64,000 bases of DNA. Origin: Maribacter algarum (ex Zhang et al. 2020). GTDB lineage: Bacteria; Bacteroidota; Bacteroidia; Flavobacteriales; Flavobacteriaceae. This document shows, piece by piece, positions 45,415 to 54,798 of this stretch. The DNA lies in NCBI RefSeq assembly GCF_005885635.1, contig NZ_VATY01000001.1, forward strand, positions 434,001 through 498,000, given 5' to 3'. Under the pieces are notes generated by a model. That model was not told where the DNA came from. It ran no database searches and saw only the letters and a program-made list of their open reading frames with translations. Every line of letters starts with the position of its first letter. Position 1 is the stretch's first letter. Made by a program: the position numbers and the translations under genes.

Positions 45415-47643
45415 TTAATCTTTTTTCAAGGTAAATACGACTCTTGTACCAGTTCCATCAGTCTCTAAATCTGCAATATGCACATCTACTTTATCTTTGT
45501 ACATATCGTTCAGAATGGCAACTCTTTTCTTAATATTACCCATTCCTTTTGATTTCTGTTTCTTTTGATTTGTTGTTTTCAACGCTGCGGATTTCTTTCT
45601 ACCAATTCCATTATCGGTTATTGTAATCTCAATGGTTTCTTTATCCTTTTGCAAGAGCTCAATATTCAAGAATCCTTTTTCTTCCTTATATCGAAGTCCA
45701 TGCCAAATGGAATTTTCAATATAGGGTTGCAATAGCATAGGCGGAATTTGAAAAGCACCAACGTCTAAATGGTCTCCTATCGTAATTTTGTAATCAAACT
45801 TATCAGGAAAACGTGAATGCTCAAGCTTGACATAAAGTTCAAGAAGTTCAAGTTCTTTGGGTAATGGAATAAAATCTTCCTCAGAATTCTCCAACACCGA
45901 GCGCATTAGTGTTGAAAACTCACTCAAATAACGATTCGCACTTCGCTCATCACTCTTCGCGATGTAATTATTGACCGAATTCAGCGCATTGAATATAAAA
46001 TGAGGGTTCATTTGAGATCTTAAGGATTTCAGAGCCAGTAGGTTATTAGCTAACTTTTGTTGTTGATTGCTTCTATAAAAAAAGAAGGTTGCCAAAGCCA
46101 TCAAAATCAATCCAAAAATTAAAGAATAGATTACCCATTTTTGCCGCTTGTTACTTTCAGTTATCAGCTGTTGCTCTGTAACCGCTAAGTCATACTTACT
46201 TTGCGAAAGCTCCCTTTCTTGTTCCAAACCTGAAATGCGACTCTGCTTCGTTGAAATTTCCCGATTGAAACGTGCTGCTCGCGAAATCTCTTGTTCTTTT
46301 CTAATATATAGTGTGTCCACTACCGAAACATAGGCCTGATATGTTGCTAAGGCTTTTGTAAAATCTCCGTTATATTCATAGACTTCAGAAAGTTTTCTAG
46401 TAGCATCTTTCTGAACTATCAAATCATCATCGGAATCTGCTTCTACAATACTCTTCTCTAAATAGGGAATGGCCTGTTCATATTTGTCTTGAGCAATATA
46501 CGCGCTAGCAATTTTATAGTTGATACGTTGTGGAGTAATTGTATCAGGCTTGATTAGACCTGAATCATACTCAAAAGATGGTTCTGGAAGGTTGTTAACT
46601 TCATTTAAAATCTGTTTCCGCAATTGTATTTCATCATCATAGCGGTTCTTCTTATTATAAAAATTCGCCACCTTTTCCTTTTCTTGAATGGCACGCTGTG
46701 GTGCTTCATTTTCTGCCAATTTCAAGGAATTTCCGTAATATCCTTCTGCCTCAATGGACTTATTATCGATTGCGTATGCATCGGCTATTTTGGAATTCAA
46801 ATCAGTTAACTTTGGTGTAATCTGATTCTTATTAGCGACAGTCAAACCTTCCTCATAAAAATCCACAGCCTTATTGATATCACCCAAACCTATATACGTA
46901 TCTCCAAGGTTTTCATACAATTGCACCCGTTGAAAAGGAATCAAATTTTTAACTTTCAGGAGCGGCCTTAAAATCTTCTCAGCACTTTTAAAATCTTTAT
47001 TCGATAAATATGCGCTACTTAAAAGTATAGTGGTTTTACTTGTTTTATTTGCTTCTAAAGCATCTTTATAGTTGGTAATTGCCAAATCATGTTGATTGTG
47101 ATACTGGTATACCTCACCGAGAGCCGTTAGCGATAGGGCCAACTCCTTTTTATTTCCCCGTTTTCCAAGTTGCGCGATAGACTGAGTTATAAAGTCAATA
47201 CTTTTCTCTATGTCCTTTTTCTTATAAGTGTCGGCAGAGTCCAAATAAGACTGGTGGATCGAAATTTTATTATCCCTGAGCATCTTACTTTTTGACCTTA
47301 CAGAACTATCCTCCGAATAACCTTCTACCCGTACATCAACATCTTCATCACTTTTGATAAGGTATCGCTTGGTTTCAAATTCTGGGCTTTGAAAAATCAG
47401 TTCGTCGCCAATGGCAGCCCGAATCTTATATTCTCCTTGACTATCCGTTATTGTGTAAATTCCTTTATCTGTTGATACCTCGACACCAGATATGGGCTCA
47501 AAATTCTCCTTTCCTTGTACCGAGCCTTTTATTTCAACAATTCTACGGATTTCCGTGGCACCATTAAATTCGGGCTGCTCCTGTGCAAAAAGGAAAGAAC
47601 ATCCCGAGAAAAAAAGAATCCATATATAAATGTACTTTCTCAT
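45415..47643 (-). CDS. LytS-type sensor histidine kinase with TPR and CarboxypepD-reg domains
   Basis: 742 residues from the ATG at 47643; the frame also has an earlier Met at 47655, but MRKYIYIWILFFSGCSFLFA forms the signal sequence. A carboxypeptidase-regulatory-like domain (about 30-100) is followed by a long TPR region (about 130-470), a coiled-coil, one membrane helix (about 511-531) and a His_kinase domain with SQMNPHFIFNALNSVNNYIA (phosphoacceptor His, about 546). The ATPase part has QPYIENSIWHGL and TITDNGIGRKKS. Such hybrid kinases sense periplasmic or envelope state; the signal is not known. It is co-transcribed with the LytTR regulator. Confidence 0.92.
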   Translation of the reverse strand: MRKYIYIWILFFSGCSFLFAQEQPEFNGATEIRRIVEIKGSVQGKENFEPISGVEVSTDKGIYTITDSQGEYKIRAAIGDELIFQSPEFETKRYLIKSDEDVDVRVEGYSEDSSVRSKSKMLRDNKISIHQSYLDSADTYKKKDIEKSIDFITQSIAQLGKRGNKKELALSLTALGEVYQYHNQHDLAITNYKDALEANKTSKTTILLSSAYLSNKDFKSAEKILRPLLKVKNLIPFQRVQLYENLGDTYIGLGDINKAVDFYEEGLTVANKNQITPKLTDLNSKIADAYAIDNKSIEAEGYYGNSLKLAENEAPQRAIQEKEKVANFYNKKNRYDDEIQLRKQILNEVNNLPEPSFEYDSGLIKPDTITPQRINYKIASAYIAQDKYEQAIPYLEKSIVEADSDDDLIVQKDATRKLSEVYEYNGDFTKALATYQAYVSVVDTLYIRKEQEISRAARFNREISTKQSRISGLEQERELSQSKYDLAVTEQQLITESNKRQKWVIYSLIFGLILMALATFFFYRSNQQQKLANNLLALKSLRSQMNPHFIFNALNSVNNYIAKSDERSANRYLSEFSTLMRSVLENSEEDFIPLPKELELLELYVKLEHSRFPDKFDYKITIGDHLDVGAFQIPPMLLQPYIENSIWHGLRYKEEKGFLNIELLQKDKETIEITITDNGIGRKKSAALKTTNQKKQKSKGMGNIKKRVAILNDMYKDKVDVHIADLETDGTGTRVVFTLKKD

Positions 47644-47852
47644 ATCTCTTAGCAATACAACGTAAACTTAGCTGATTTATGTCTTATTAAAAAATGAGTA
47701 TTGGCGATAACCCTCAATAAAATGGGCATGTTTATTAGGTTTACGCAATCAAACTGCTTGTTTACGCATTCGGAAGTCCGTTTCACTCATTCCACATTTT
47801 ATTAGAAAAACTTTGAATATAGTTTTACCTCATAATCACTAACAATATCAAG

Positions 47853-48698
47853 ATGAAATCCTTCATTAAAAAACGATTCAAGAAAGTAGCTTCAATTCTG
47901 GTATTACTCTTTGTTGCACTTTTTATCTTCAGACTGATATATGGATATCAAACGGTTACGGAACCGACGATATCTAACCGATTCCATGAAGTAATTGATA
48001 TTTCTTCGGAAGTGCGCAAAAACTATGCATCCAAAAAGTATCAACTTAATTCAGGAATGTCCCCTGTAAGCGTAGATCAGAAATATGAAAAGATTGCTGA
48101 CGTCAATACCCTATCAACCAAGTTTGACAAAGAGGAAAAACAGATTCGTGCTCAAGTAAAAGATTATAAAGGTTTGATTCAATTTGAAAACAAAAGTGGT
48201 AATGAAGGTCATCGCAGATTGAACTTGATAATCGGTATTCCGCCTGAGAATTTTGACTCTATCTATCATAGCATTATAAAGATTGGAAAAATTCAATCAA
48301 AACAAATTACTAAAACAGATAAAACAAATGAGTATAAGGAACTAAATGCTAAGAAGGCATCCCTTGAAAAAATACGTAGCTCTTTAATTGAACTGAAGAA
48401 CAAAGGTGGACGAATTGACGAATATATGCAGTTAGAGAACCGGATCTTAGAGATTGAACAACAGCTGCAAGAACTTGGCGTGAGTTTGGGAAACTTCGAT
48501 GATGAAAACGAATTCTGTACCGTAAAGGTAGCTTTATCAGAGGTGCAACTTATTGAAATAAGCACCCTACAGCGAATTAAGGTAGCTCTAGAATGGACGA
48601 TTAAATACTATATCCTTCTACTGGTGGGATTGTCTTTTGCAGCGCTATTTACCTACCTCCTGCTACTATCCATAGAAAAAATACGAACAAATATTTAA
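47853..48698 (+). CDS. DUF4349 domain-containing membrane protein
   Basis: 281 residues. An N-terminal helix (about 13-30), a periplasmic domain with a long coiled coil (about 150-210; EYKELNAKKASLEKI, LENRILEIEQQLQELGV) and a C-terminal helix (about 250-273) form the DUF4349 layout. FRLNLIIGIPPENFDSIYHSI precedes the coil. Function of the family is not known; an envelope or stress role is often suspected. It is followed 51 nt later by a VWA-domain protein, likely the same transcript. Confidence 0.82.
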   Translation: MKSFIKKRFKKVASILVLLFVALFIFRLIYGYQTVTEPTISNRFHEVIDISSEVRKNYASKKYQLNSGMSPVSVDQKYEKIADVNTLSTKFDKEEKQIRAQVKDYKGLIQFENKSGNEGHRRLNLIIGIPPENFDSIYHSIIKIGKIQSKQITKTDKTNEYKELNAKKASLEKIRSSLIELKNKGGRIDEYMQLENRILEIEQQLQELGVSLGNFDDENEFCTVKVALSEVQLIEISTLQRIKVALEWTIKYYILLLVGLSFAALFTYLLLLSIEKIRTNI

Positions 48699-48749
48699 TA
48701 ATGAACAGATTTCCCTCTTCAAGGAAATGAAAAATAAAAGATTCTATTT

Positions 48750-49922
48750 ATGAAAAATGCAAGACAAATATTAGGAATTGGGCTTATGGCCCTAACGCTT
48801 TCATCGGCCTATGGTTGTGAACTGAAAACAAAAAAAACAGAATCACTTATCGCCCATGCTATAGCCAATAATGAAAAAGAAGCAAACAATACGGTAAAAA
48901 TTGCCCTTCTGCTTGATACTAGCAATAGTATGGACGGACTTATCAATCAAGCCAAGGCGCAACTTTGGGATATCGTAAACAAGTTTACCCACGCGAAATG
49001 CGGCAATGAAGCACGTCCGAAATTACAAATTGCCTTATATCAGTACGGCAATGACGATTTATCTTCGAGAGAAGGTTACATACAGCAAGTACTTGATTTC
49101 AGTGGAGATTTAGATGAAATTTCTGAAAAACTATTTTCTCTGACCACCAATGGTGGAGAGGAGTATTGCGGAGAAGTTATTCAAACCTCATTAAAACAAT
49201 TGGATTGGGGTAAAAATGCTGATAATCTTAAAATGATATTCATCGCAGGTAATGAACCTTTTACACAAGGAAAATTGAACTACAAGGATGCCGTTACCAA
49301 CGCAAAGGAAAAGGATGTAGTAGTAAATACCATTTTTTGCGGGAATTATGACCAAGGAGTCAACACCGATTGGAAAAATGGTGCCAAACTCACAGGCGGT
49401 GAATATATCGCCATTGACCATAACCGTCAAGTAGTTCATATTGATACACCTTATGACGAAGTAATCATCAAATTAAATTCCAAACTAAACAAGACATATG
49501 TTTCTTATGGAGCCTTAGGAACAGTAAACATGAACAAGCAATCCAGGCAAGATTACAATGCCCTGGAAATGGAAGAAGCTGTTGCCGTAAAACGTGCCGT
49601 AAGCAAATCTTCAAGAATGTACAATAACGCTTCTTGGGATTTAGTTGATGCAATCGAAGACGATAAAATTGAAATCTCAGATATAGCAGATGAAGATTTA
49701 CCAGAGGAATTAAAGGATAAGTCCGACGCTGAAATCACCTCTTATATTGAAGAAAAGAAATCAGAACGAGTCAAAATTCAGAAGGAAATTCAAGAACTGA
49801 ATAGCAAGCGTGAAGCTTACATTTCTGAAAATCAAAAAGAAAGTACAAAAGGTGAATTGGAAAATGCAATGTTAGAGGCTATCAAAAGGCAGGCAAAAAA
49901 GAAAAATTATACCTGGGAATAA
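48750..49922 (+). CDS. VWA domain-containing exported protein
   Basis: 390 residues. The signal sequence ends SSAYGCELKT; the Cys could be a lipoprotein site, though the lipobox (AYGC) is not ideal. The von Willebrand A domain (about 45-240) keeps the MIDAS start LLLDTSNSMDGL (Asp-x-Ser-x-Ser). The C-terminal part (about 290-390) is charged and helical, likely coiled coil, ending KRQAKKKNYTWE. Metal-dependent protein binding at the envelope is probable, possibly with the adjacent DUF4349 protein (inference from gene order). Confidence 0.82.
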   Translation: MKNARQILGIGLMALTLSSAYGCELKTKKTESLIAHAIANNEKEANNTVKIALLLDTSNSMDGLINQAKAQLWDIVNKFTHAKCGNEARPKLQIALYQYGNDDLSSREGYIQQVLDFSGDLDEISEKLFSLTTNGGEEYCGEVIQTSLKQLDWGKNADNLKMIFIAGNEPFTQGKLNYKDAVTNAKEKDVVVNTIFCGNYDQGVNTDWKNGAKLTGGEYIAIDHNRQVVHIDTPYDEVIIKLNSKLNKTYVSYGALGTVNMNKQSRQDYNALEMEEAVAVKRAVSKSSRMYNNASWDLVDAIEDDKIEISDIADEDLPEELKDKSDAEITSYIEEKKSERVKIQKEIQELNSKREAYISENQKESTKGELENAMLEAIKRQAKKKNYTWE

Positions 49923-49977
49923 ACACCTAAATCATATAGATGAAATTGTTGAACGCAGTTGGTTGGTGTTTAGTTAG

Positions 49978-50013
49978 TGGGTCTATCCGAATTTTGGGTA
50001 GGCCCATTTTATT
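49978..50013. terminator. Hairpin terminator between convergent VWA and PorP/SprF genes
   Basis: TGGGTCTATCC (49978-49988) pairs with GGGTAGGCCCA (49996-50006) over 11 pairs including two G-U, with a 7-nt loop. TTTTATT follows on the plus strand. It serves the VWA gene; its tail overlaps the stop codon of the PorP/SprF gene on the other strand. Confidence 0.75.
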
Positions 50014-51001
50014 GAGCGGCCGGACAATAACAATCGTACTTTCTTTCCGTCTGTCCGAAATCATACCCAACAGTAAGTTGGTGGAACCCGCCGTTATCAA
50101 AACGGATGTCCCCTATCTGATAAGAGTAGTTATATGAAACTAAAAATCTCCCAACATTGGCACCGACAATTGGGGTAATAAGCTGTAGTCTTTGTTCTCC
50201 AAAAGTTCCATCGGTTTGAAATTGAGCACCATCGAAACTTCTACGATACGATAAACCGCCCCATATTCTTCCAAAATTAACATCTTTGTAAATCTTGGCA
50301 TTAATATCCAAAGTTTTTTCCTGCGTAAATTCAGTCATTTGAAAAAGCACTGAAGGTTCAATTTGAACCTCGTTTCTTCCAAAAATATATCCTAATGAGA
50401 CCAAATATCTCCGAAGATTATCAAACTCAATCGCAGTGTACAAATCACGGCCCGTACCTAGAATATTCAGTGCAGCAAAATGCGCGTAAAATTCCATTTT
50501 GCTGTAAGACATACCGAAATCGACATTTCCATAGCTCACACTATTATTTGAACCTGTAATAACCGGGTCTTGAATAACCGAGCGAAACTCCGATTCATCC
50601 AAATTACTCTGTAGCAAACCTGCACTAAGTCCAAATGAAAGTTGGTTCAAATAGCGCGCATCCCCACCTAGTTTTAAATGATGTGCATAAGTCAGTTTTA
50701 CGCCCGTTTGAGAATGATATCCATTGGCATCATTGAATACAATTGCACCAATACCACTATTACTATCCCCTAATCGAAAGTGTGCATTCAAGGTTTGAAG
50801 ACTTGGAGCTTCATCTACATTGAACCATTGTTTTCTGATAGTTCCACGTATTTTGCCCCCTTCACCAATACCTGCCATTGAAGGATACACGAGATAGTAA
50901 TTATCAGATAGATAATCAAAATATACTGGAATACCTTCTTGAGCATAAGAATAACTTCCAAAGGCTAGGAAAGTGAATAGGGCTACTAAAAGATTCTTCA
51001 T
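50009..51001 (-). CDS. PorP/SprF family outer-membrane protein (orphan)
   Basis: 330 residues. The signal peptide ends GSYSYAQ and the barrel motifs are LVYPSMAGIGEGGKIRG, RKQWFNVDEAPSLQTLNAHF, SGIGAIVFNDANGYHSQTG and SYNYSYQIGDIRFDNGGF. Unlike the two others in the window, it has no type B adhesin gene next to it, being followed by the VWA gene convergently and preceded by a 290-bp gap. It may be a general T9SS/gliding component or serve a substrate encoded elsewhere. Confidence 0.9.
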   Translation of the reverse strand: MKNLLVALFTFLAFGSYSYAQEGIPVYFDYLSDNYYLVYPSMAGIGEGGKIRGTIRKQWFNVDEAPSLQTLNAHFRLGDSNSGIGAIVFNDANGYHSQTGVKLTYAHHLKLGGDARYLNQLSFGLSAGLLQSNLDESEFRSVIQDPVITGSNNSVSYGNVDFGMSYSKMEFYAHFAALNILGTGRDLYTAIEFDNLRRYLVSLGYIFGRNEVQIEPSVLFQMTEFTQEKTLDINAKIYKDVNFGRIWGGLSYRRSFDGAQFQTDGTFGEQRLQLITPIVGANVGRFLVSYNYSYQIGDIRFDNGGFHQLTVGYDFGQTERKYDCYCPAAQ

Positions 51002-51268
51002 TTATGGGATGAGGCTATTGTTCTACCGTCTAAATATAAAGTATAACGGATGAAATGCAACTATATTATACGTGGATATACTGGTAATCCGGTATGGATT
51101 TTAGCAAAAAATGAGTATCCTTTTCAAAAACTCAACCTTATTTTTCCAATTTCAAGTTCAATTAGATAGAAAAATGATCGAGAATCATAGGATCCCCGGC
51201 ATTACGATTTAACATAAAATGAAAAGCTATTGAACTTTATAAACAGGATACATTTAGATTTACTTCGT

Positions 51269-51276
51269 ATTTTTGC
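51269..51276 (+). promoter_or_regulatory. Candidate -7 promoter box (TATTTTTG) of the Nfu-like gene
   Basis: TATTTTTG fits TAnnTTTG and lies 15 nt before the ATG at 51292, giving a very short leader. A TTG at the usual upstream spacing is not present; the nearest one (51231) is too far. Confidence 0.4.
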
Positions 51277-51291
51277 CAAAAATTAAACGCA

Positions 51292-52203
51292 ATGAAGGAG
51301 TATTCAATTACTGTCGTAGAAACCAACAATCCTACCATATTAAAATTCGAAACCAATCACTTCATAACTACAGGTGCCAATTACGAGTTTAAAAATATAG
51401 ATGAGGCGAAAAACTCTCCATTGGCCCAACAATTATTCTATCTACCTTTTATAAAAACAGTTTATATTTCAGGAAACTTTATAGGTCTTGAGCGGTTTGA
51501 CATTGTGGAATGGCAAGATGTAGAAGACGAAGTTGCACAGCAGCTGGTAGAATACCTAAACGCAGGCGAACCTATTATAATAGAAGAAGAAAAGACAAAA
51601 CCAGTCGCGGTAACCGTATATGCGGAGGTAACTCCAAATCCGTCGACTATGAAGTTCGTGGCCAGTCGGAAAATAGTACCCGCAGCCTTTGAATTCAAAA
51701 ATATTGATGAAGCTAAAGATTCTGATTTGGCTTTGGCCCTTTTTCAATTCCCTTTTGTGAAACAAGTATTTCTAGATGAAAACTATGTTTCGGTAAGCAA
51801 GTATGATGTTGCCGAATGGGATGACATAACCATGGAATTGCGCGAACTTATCCGCAATTTTATCGCTGATGGAAAAGATGTTGTTTCCCTTAACATTCAA
51901 CCTCAAAACAAACCAGAAGTAAAAGAGTCTCAAAATCAAAATCAGCCAGCTGCTGATTTAGACGACACCTCACTAGAGATTATCGACATTCTAGAAGAAT
52001 ACGTTAAACCTGCTGTAGCTAGTGACGGTGGTAATATTCTGTTTCAATCTTATGAGAAAGAGAGTAAAACTGTGAATGTTATTTTACAAGGTGCCTGCAG
52101 CGGTTGCCCTTCTTCCACTTTTACTCTCAAAAATGGAATCGAAACGATGCTCAAAAATATGATGGGAGATAGAATCAACGAGGTCGTAGCTCTAAACGGA
52201 TAA
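51292..52203 (+). CDS. NifU-like Fe-S scaffold protein with duplicated Nfu N-domain
   Basis: 303 residues. Two Nfu N-terminal-type domains in tandem (about 1-90 and 107-195) share EFKNIDEAKxSxLA, the spacing PFIKTVYI/PFVKQVFL and VEWQD/AEWDD. A short Gln/Pro linker follows (about 200-220) and then a C-terminal NifU domain (about 225-303) with the iron-sulphur CSGCPSS motif (C-x2-C). It should assemble and deliver Fe-S clusters to target proteins in the cytoplasm. The doubled N-domain is what is unusual compared with single-domain Nfu, though relatives in this phylum may share it. A dodecin gene follows. Confidence 0.9.
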   Translation: MKEYSITVVETNNPTILKFETNHFITTGANYEFKNIDEAKNSPLAQQLFYLPFIKTVYISGNFIGLERFDIVEWQDVEDEVAQQLVEYLNAGEPIIIEEEKTKPVAVTVYAEVTPNPSTMKFVASRKIVPAAFEFKNIDEAKDSDLALALFQFPFVKQVFLDENYVSVSKYDVAEWDDITMELRELIRNFIADGKDVVSLNIQPQNKPEVKESQNQNQPAADLDDTSLEIIDILEEYVKPAVASDGGNILFQSYEKESKTVNVILQGACSGCPSSTFTLKNGIETMLKNMMGDRINEVVALNG

Positions 52204-52274
52204 TTTGTAAGATTTATCTAGCATTTTACCTTATTAATTTGCTATCTTGAACCAAATCTAAAAAACAAAAAATT

Positions 52275-52475
52275 ATGGCAATTTTAAAAGTTATAGAAGT
52301 ATTGGCCAATTCTGACAAAAGCTGGGAAGACGCAACAAAAAAGGCAGTTGCACAGGCTTCTAAATCAGTAAAAAATATTCGTTCGGTTTACGTTCAAGAC
52401 CAAAGCGCTAGTGTAAAAGACGGCGAAATAAGTGATTTTCGAGTAAATGTTAAAATCACTTTTGAAGTGAAATAA
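52275..52475 (+). CDS. Dodecin family flavin-binding protein
   Basis: 66 residues, the full length for dodecins. Features are [20 protein letters not shown], a Trp at position 17 and the strand [12 protein letters not shown] at the end. Dodecins form dodecamers that store flavin or CoA and protect against flavin photochemistry. It lies 71 nt after the Nfu-like gene and ends at a strong terminator (52500-52532). Confidence 0.9.
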   Translation: MAILKVIEVLANSDKSWEDATKKAVAQASKSVKNIRSVYVQDQSASVKDGEISDFRVNVKITFEVK

Positions 52476-52499
52476 ATTTTACAACATCAAACTTTTTTT

Positions 52500-52532
52500 A
52501 AAAGCATCCTTCCTAAGCGGGATGCTTTTTTT
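52500..52532 (+). terminator. Strong rho-independent terminator after dodecin
   Basis: AAAAGCATCC (52500-52509) pairs perfectly with GGATGCTTTT (52520-52529) through 10 pairs with a 10-nt loop and a T run to 52532. The ATG at 52522 that could extend the next gene lies inside this hairpin, which argues for the start at 52561. Confidence 0.85.
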
Positions 52533-52560
52533 ATGCCTGATATTAGCATTAACTTTGAGT

Positions 52561-54669
52561 ATGCGCAGCTTGTTCAAATTAACAGTACTCTTATTGTTTT
52601 CATTGAACTTTTATGCTCAAAAAAAGGACACCATGACTCATAAATACACCAATGCCCTCATTAATGAAACGAGCCCTTATTTGTTGCAGCACGCTCATAA
52701 TCCGGTTAATTGGGAAGCTTGGAACCCCGAAGTACTTGAGCGGGCCAAAAAAGAGAATAAACTTCTCCTAATAAGCATTGGGTATGCTGCTTGTCATTGG
52801 TGTCATGTTATGGAGCATGAATGTTTTGAAGATGATGAAGCGGCTACGGTTATGAATGCTAATTTCATAAACATAAAGATAGATAGGGAAGAGCGACCAG
52901 ACGTAGACCATGTTTATATGGATGCCCTTCAAATGATGACCGGAAGTGGTGGTTGGCCCCTCAATATCGTAGCGCTACCTGATGGCCGTCCATTTTGGGG
53001 AGCAACCTATGTTAAAAAGAAAGATTGGATAAGTATCTTAAATCAATTGTCGGAAACGTATAAAAATAGTCCGCAAAAGGTTGAAGAATATGCGCAGAAC
53101 CTTGCGAATGGAATAAAAGCCATCAATCTTGTAGAAAACCAAAATGAGCTTCATCTTTTTACCGCAGAGCAATTAGACGATGCTGTAAAAGATTGGTCTC
53201 GCTATTTTGATACTTTTTTAGGAGGCTACAAACGTGCGCCTAAATTCATGATGCCTGTCAATTTGAATTTTCTATTGCATTACGGTACTGCACGGAAAAA
53301 TGAAAAAGTTCTTGAATACACGCATACCACTTTGACAAAAATGGCTTGGGGAGGAATTTTTGACCATGTCGGTGGGGGGTTCTCACGCTATTCGGTAGAT
53401 ACAAAATGGCATGTACCGCATTTTGAAAAAATGCTCTACGACAATGGACAATTGGTAAGTTTATATGCAAAAGCTTATGCCGCAACTAAAAATGACTTAT
53501 ACAAAACCACAGTTGAGCAAACGATTGCTTTTGTAGAAAAAGAATTAATGCATCATACTTTCGGATTCTATTCTTCATTAGATGCGGATAGTTTTACCGA
53601 AACTGGAGAACTCGAAGAGGGAGCCTATTACGTTTGGCAGGAAGAAGAATTAAAAAAGTTCTTGGGAGATAACTTCGGAATTTTTAAAGATTATTTCAAT
53701 ATCAATGGTTATGGACATTGGGAACATGGCAATTATGTTCTGATTCGGGATGCATCCGACAAAAAAATTGCTCGGAAACATTCCATTAATACTGATGATT
53801 TAAAAGGAATTATCAATAGCTCTTTAGCGATACTGGATGCGGAACGAAGCAAAAGAAACCGACCCCGATTAGATGATAAGATTCTAACCTCTTGGAATGG
53901 ACTTATGTTAAACGGGCTCGTAGATGCCTATCGGTATTTAGGAAATGATTCCTATTTAGAACTCGCCTTAAAGAATGCCAGTTTCATTTTAGAAAATTTA
54001 GTAAAACCCGATGGCGGACTTTGGCACAATCACAAAAACGGAAAGAGCACCATCAATGGCTATTTAGAAGATTATGCTTCTATCATTGAGGCTTTTATAG
54101 GCTTGTACGAAGTTACCTTTGATGAACAATGGTTAACTCATGCGAACATTTTAACTGCCTATTGCCAGAAAAACTTCTTTGATGCCGAGAGTGGAATGTT
54201 CTTCTTCACCTCAAAGCAAGACGATTATGTTATCAGAAGAACAATTGAAACTTCTGATAACGTAGTGCCAGCATCGAACTCCATAATGGCAAAGAATCTA
54301 TTTCGACTTTCAAAGCTATTCCCAGAAAAGAGTTATGAGGAAACTGCTTTGCAATTATTGAAAAACGTACAGCACAACTTTGATAAGAATGCTCAAAACC
54401 ATGCCAATTGGTTAGAACTACTTTTGTTCTTTGACCAACCGTATTATGAAATAGCTATCGTTGGAGAAAATCACAAGGAGAAAGCCAAGGAAATTGCGGG
54501 TTACTATTTATCAAACACTATTATGGCCGCAACGGAGAAGGAAAGCACTTTAAGCATTCTTCAAAACAGACACTCACCCGAGAATACCTTCATTTACATA
54601 TGCGAGCAAGGCGCCTGCAAGCTTCCTGTACCGACGGTAAATGAGGCTTTGGAGTTGCTCAGAAATTAA
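52561..54669 (+). CDS. YyaL/SPATA20-like thioredoxin-domain protein
   Basis: 702 residues from the ATG at 52561. An earlier Met at 52522 is rejected because it sits in a terminator and gives a non-signal-like tail. [20 protein letters not shown] is a plausible signal peptide, so the protein may be exported, unlike cytosolic members. The family start is [20 protein letters not shown] thioredoxin-like domain has [20 protein letters not shown] (C-x-x-C) and [19 protein letters not shown], then a long (alpha/alpha)-barrel domain with [40 protein letters not shown] and [15 protein letters not shown]. Function of the family is not settled. Confidence 0.85.
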   Translation: MRSLFKLTVLLLFSLNFYAQKKDTMTHKYTNALINETSPYLLQHAHNPVNWEAWNPEVLERAKKENKLLLISIGYAACHWCHVMEHECFEDDEAATVMNANFINIKIDREERPDVDHVYMDALQMMTGSGGWPLNIVALPDGRPFWGATYVKKKDWISILNQLSETYKNSPQKVEEYAQNLANGIKAINLVENQNELHLFTAEQLDDAVKDWSRYFDTFLGGYKRAPKFMMPVNLNFLLHYGTARKNEKVLEYTHTTLTKMAWGGIFDHVGGGFSRYSVDTKWHVPHFEKMLYDNGQLVSLYAKAYAATKNDLYKTTVEQTIAFVEKELMHHTFGFYSSLDADSFTETGELEEGAYYVWQEEELKKFLGDNFGIFKDYFNINGYGHWEHGNYVLIRDASDKKIARKHSINTDDLKGIINSSLAILDAERSKRNRPRLDDKILTSWNGLMLNGLVDAYRYLGNDSYLELALKNASFILENLVKPDGGLWHNHKNGKSTINGYLEDYASIIEAFIGLYEVTFDEQWLTHANILTAYCQKNFFDAESGMFFFTSKQDDYVIRRTIETSDNVVPASNSIMAKNLFRLSKLFPEKSYEETALQLLKNVQHNFDKNAQNHANWLELLLFFDQPYYEIAIVGENHKEKAKEIAGYYLSNTIMAATEKESTLSILQNRHSPENTFIYICEQGACKLPVPTVNEALELLRN

Positions 54670-54722
54670 ATTCTAAAAGCCAGGTTCTTTGGTGCTATTA
54701 CTTAAATTTCTAGGTTTGGTAT

Positions 54723-54730
54723 TATTTTTG
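54723..54730 (+). promoter_or_regulatory. Candidate -7 promoter box (TATTTTTG)
   Basis: TATTTTTG fits TAnnTTTG and lies 68 nt before the ATG at 54799 of the small exported protein. The TTG at the proper distance is missing; the closest one is 31 nt upstream. Confidence 0.35.
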
Positions 54731-54798
54731 TAAGAATATGCATCGTAGTTTCCCACCATTCTAATTTGAATTTGGGAAAGTTTTTTTATCTTCTGTTT

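Noticed and set aside
52522-52560. Upstream start for the YyaL-like gene
   Set aside because: The ATG lies within a terminator hairpin and the added residues do not look like a start; ATG at 52561 gives a signal peptide.
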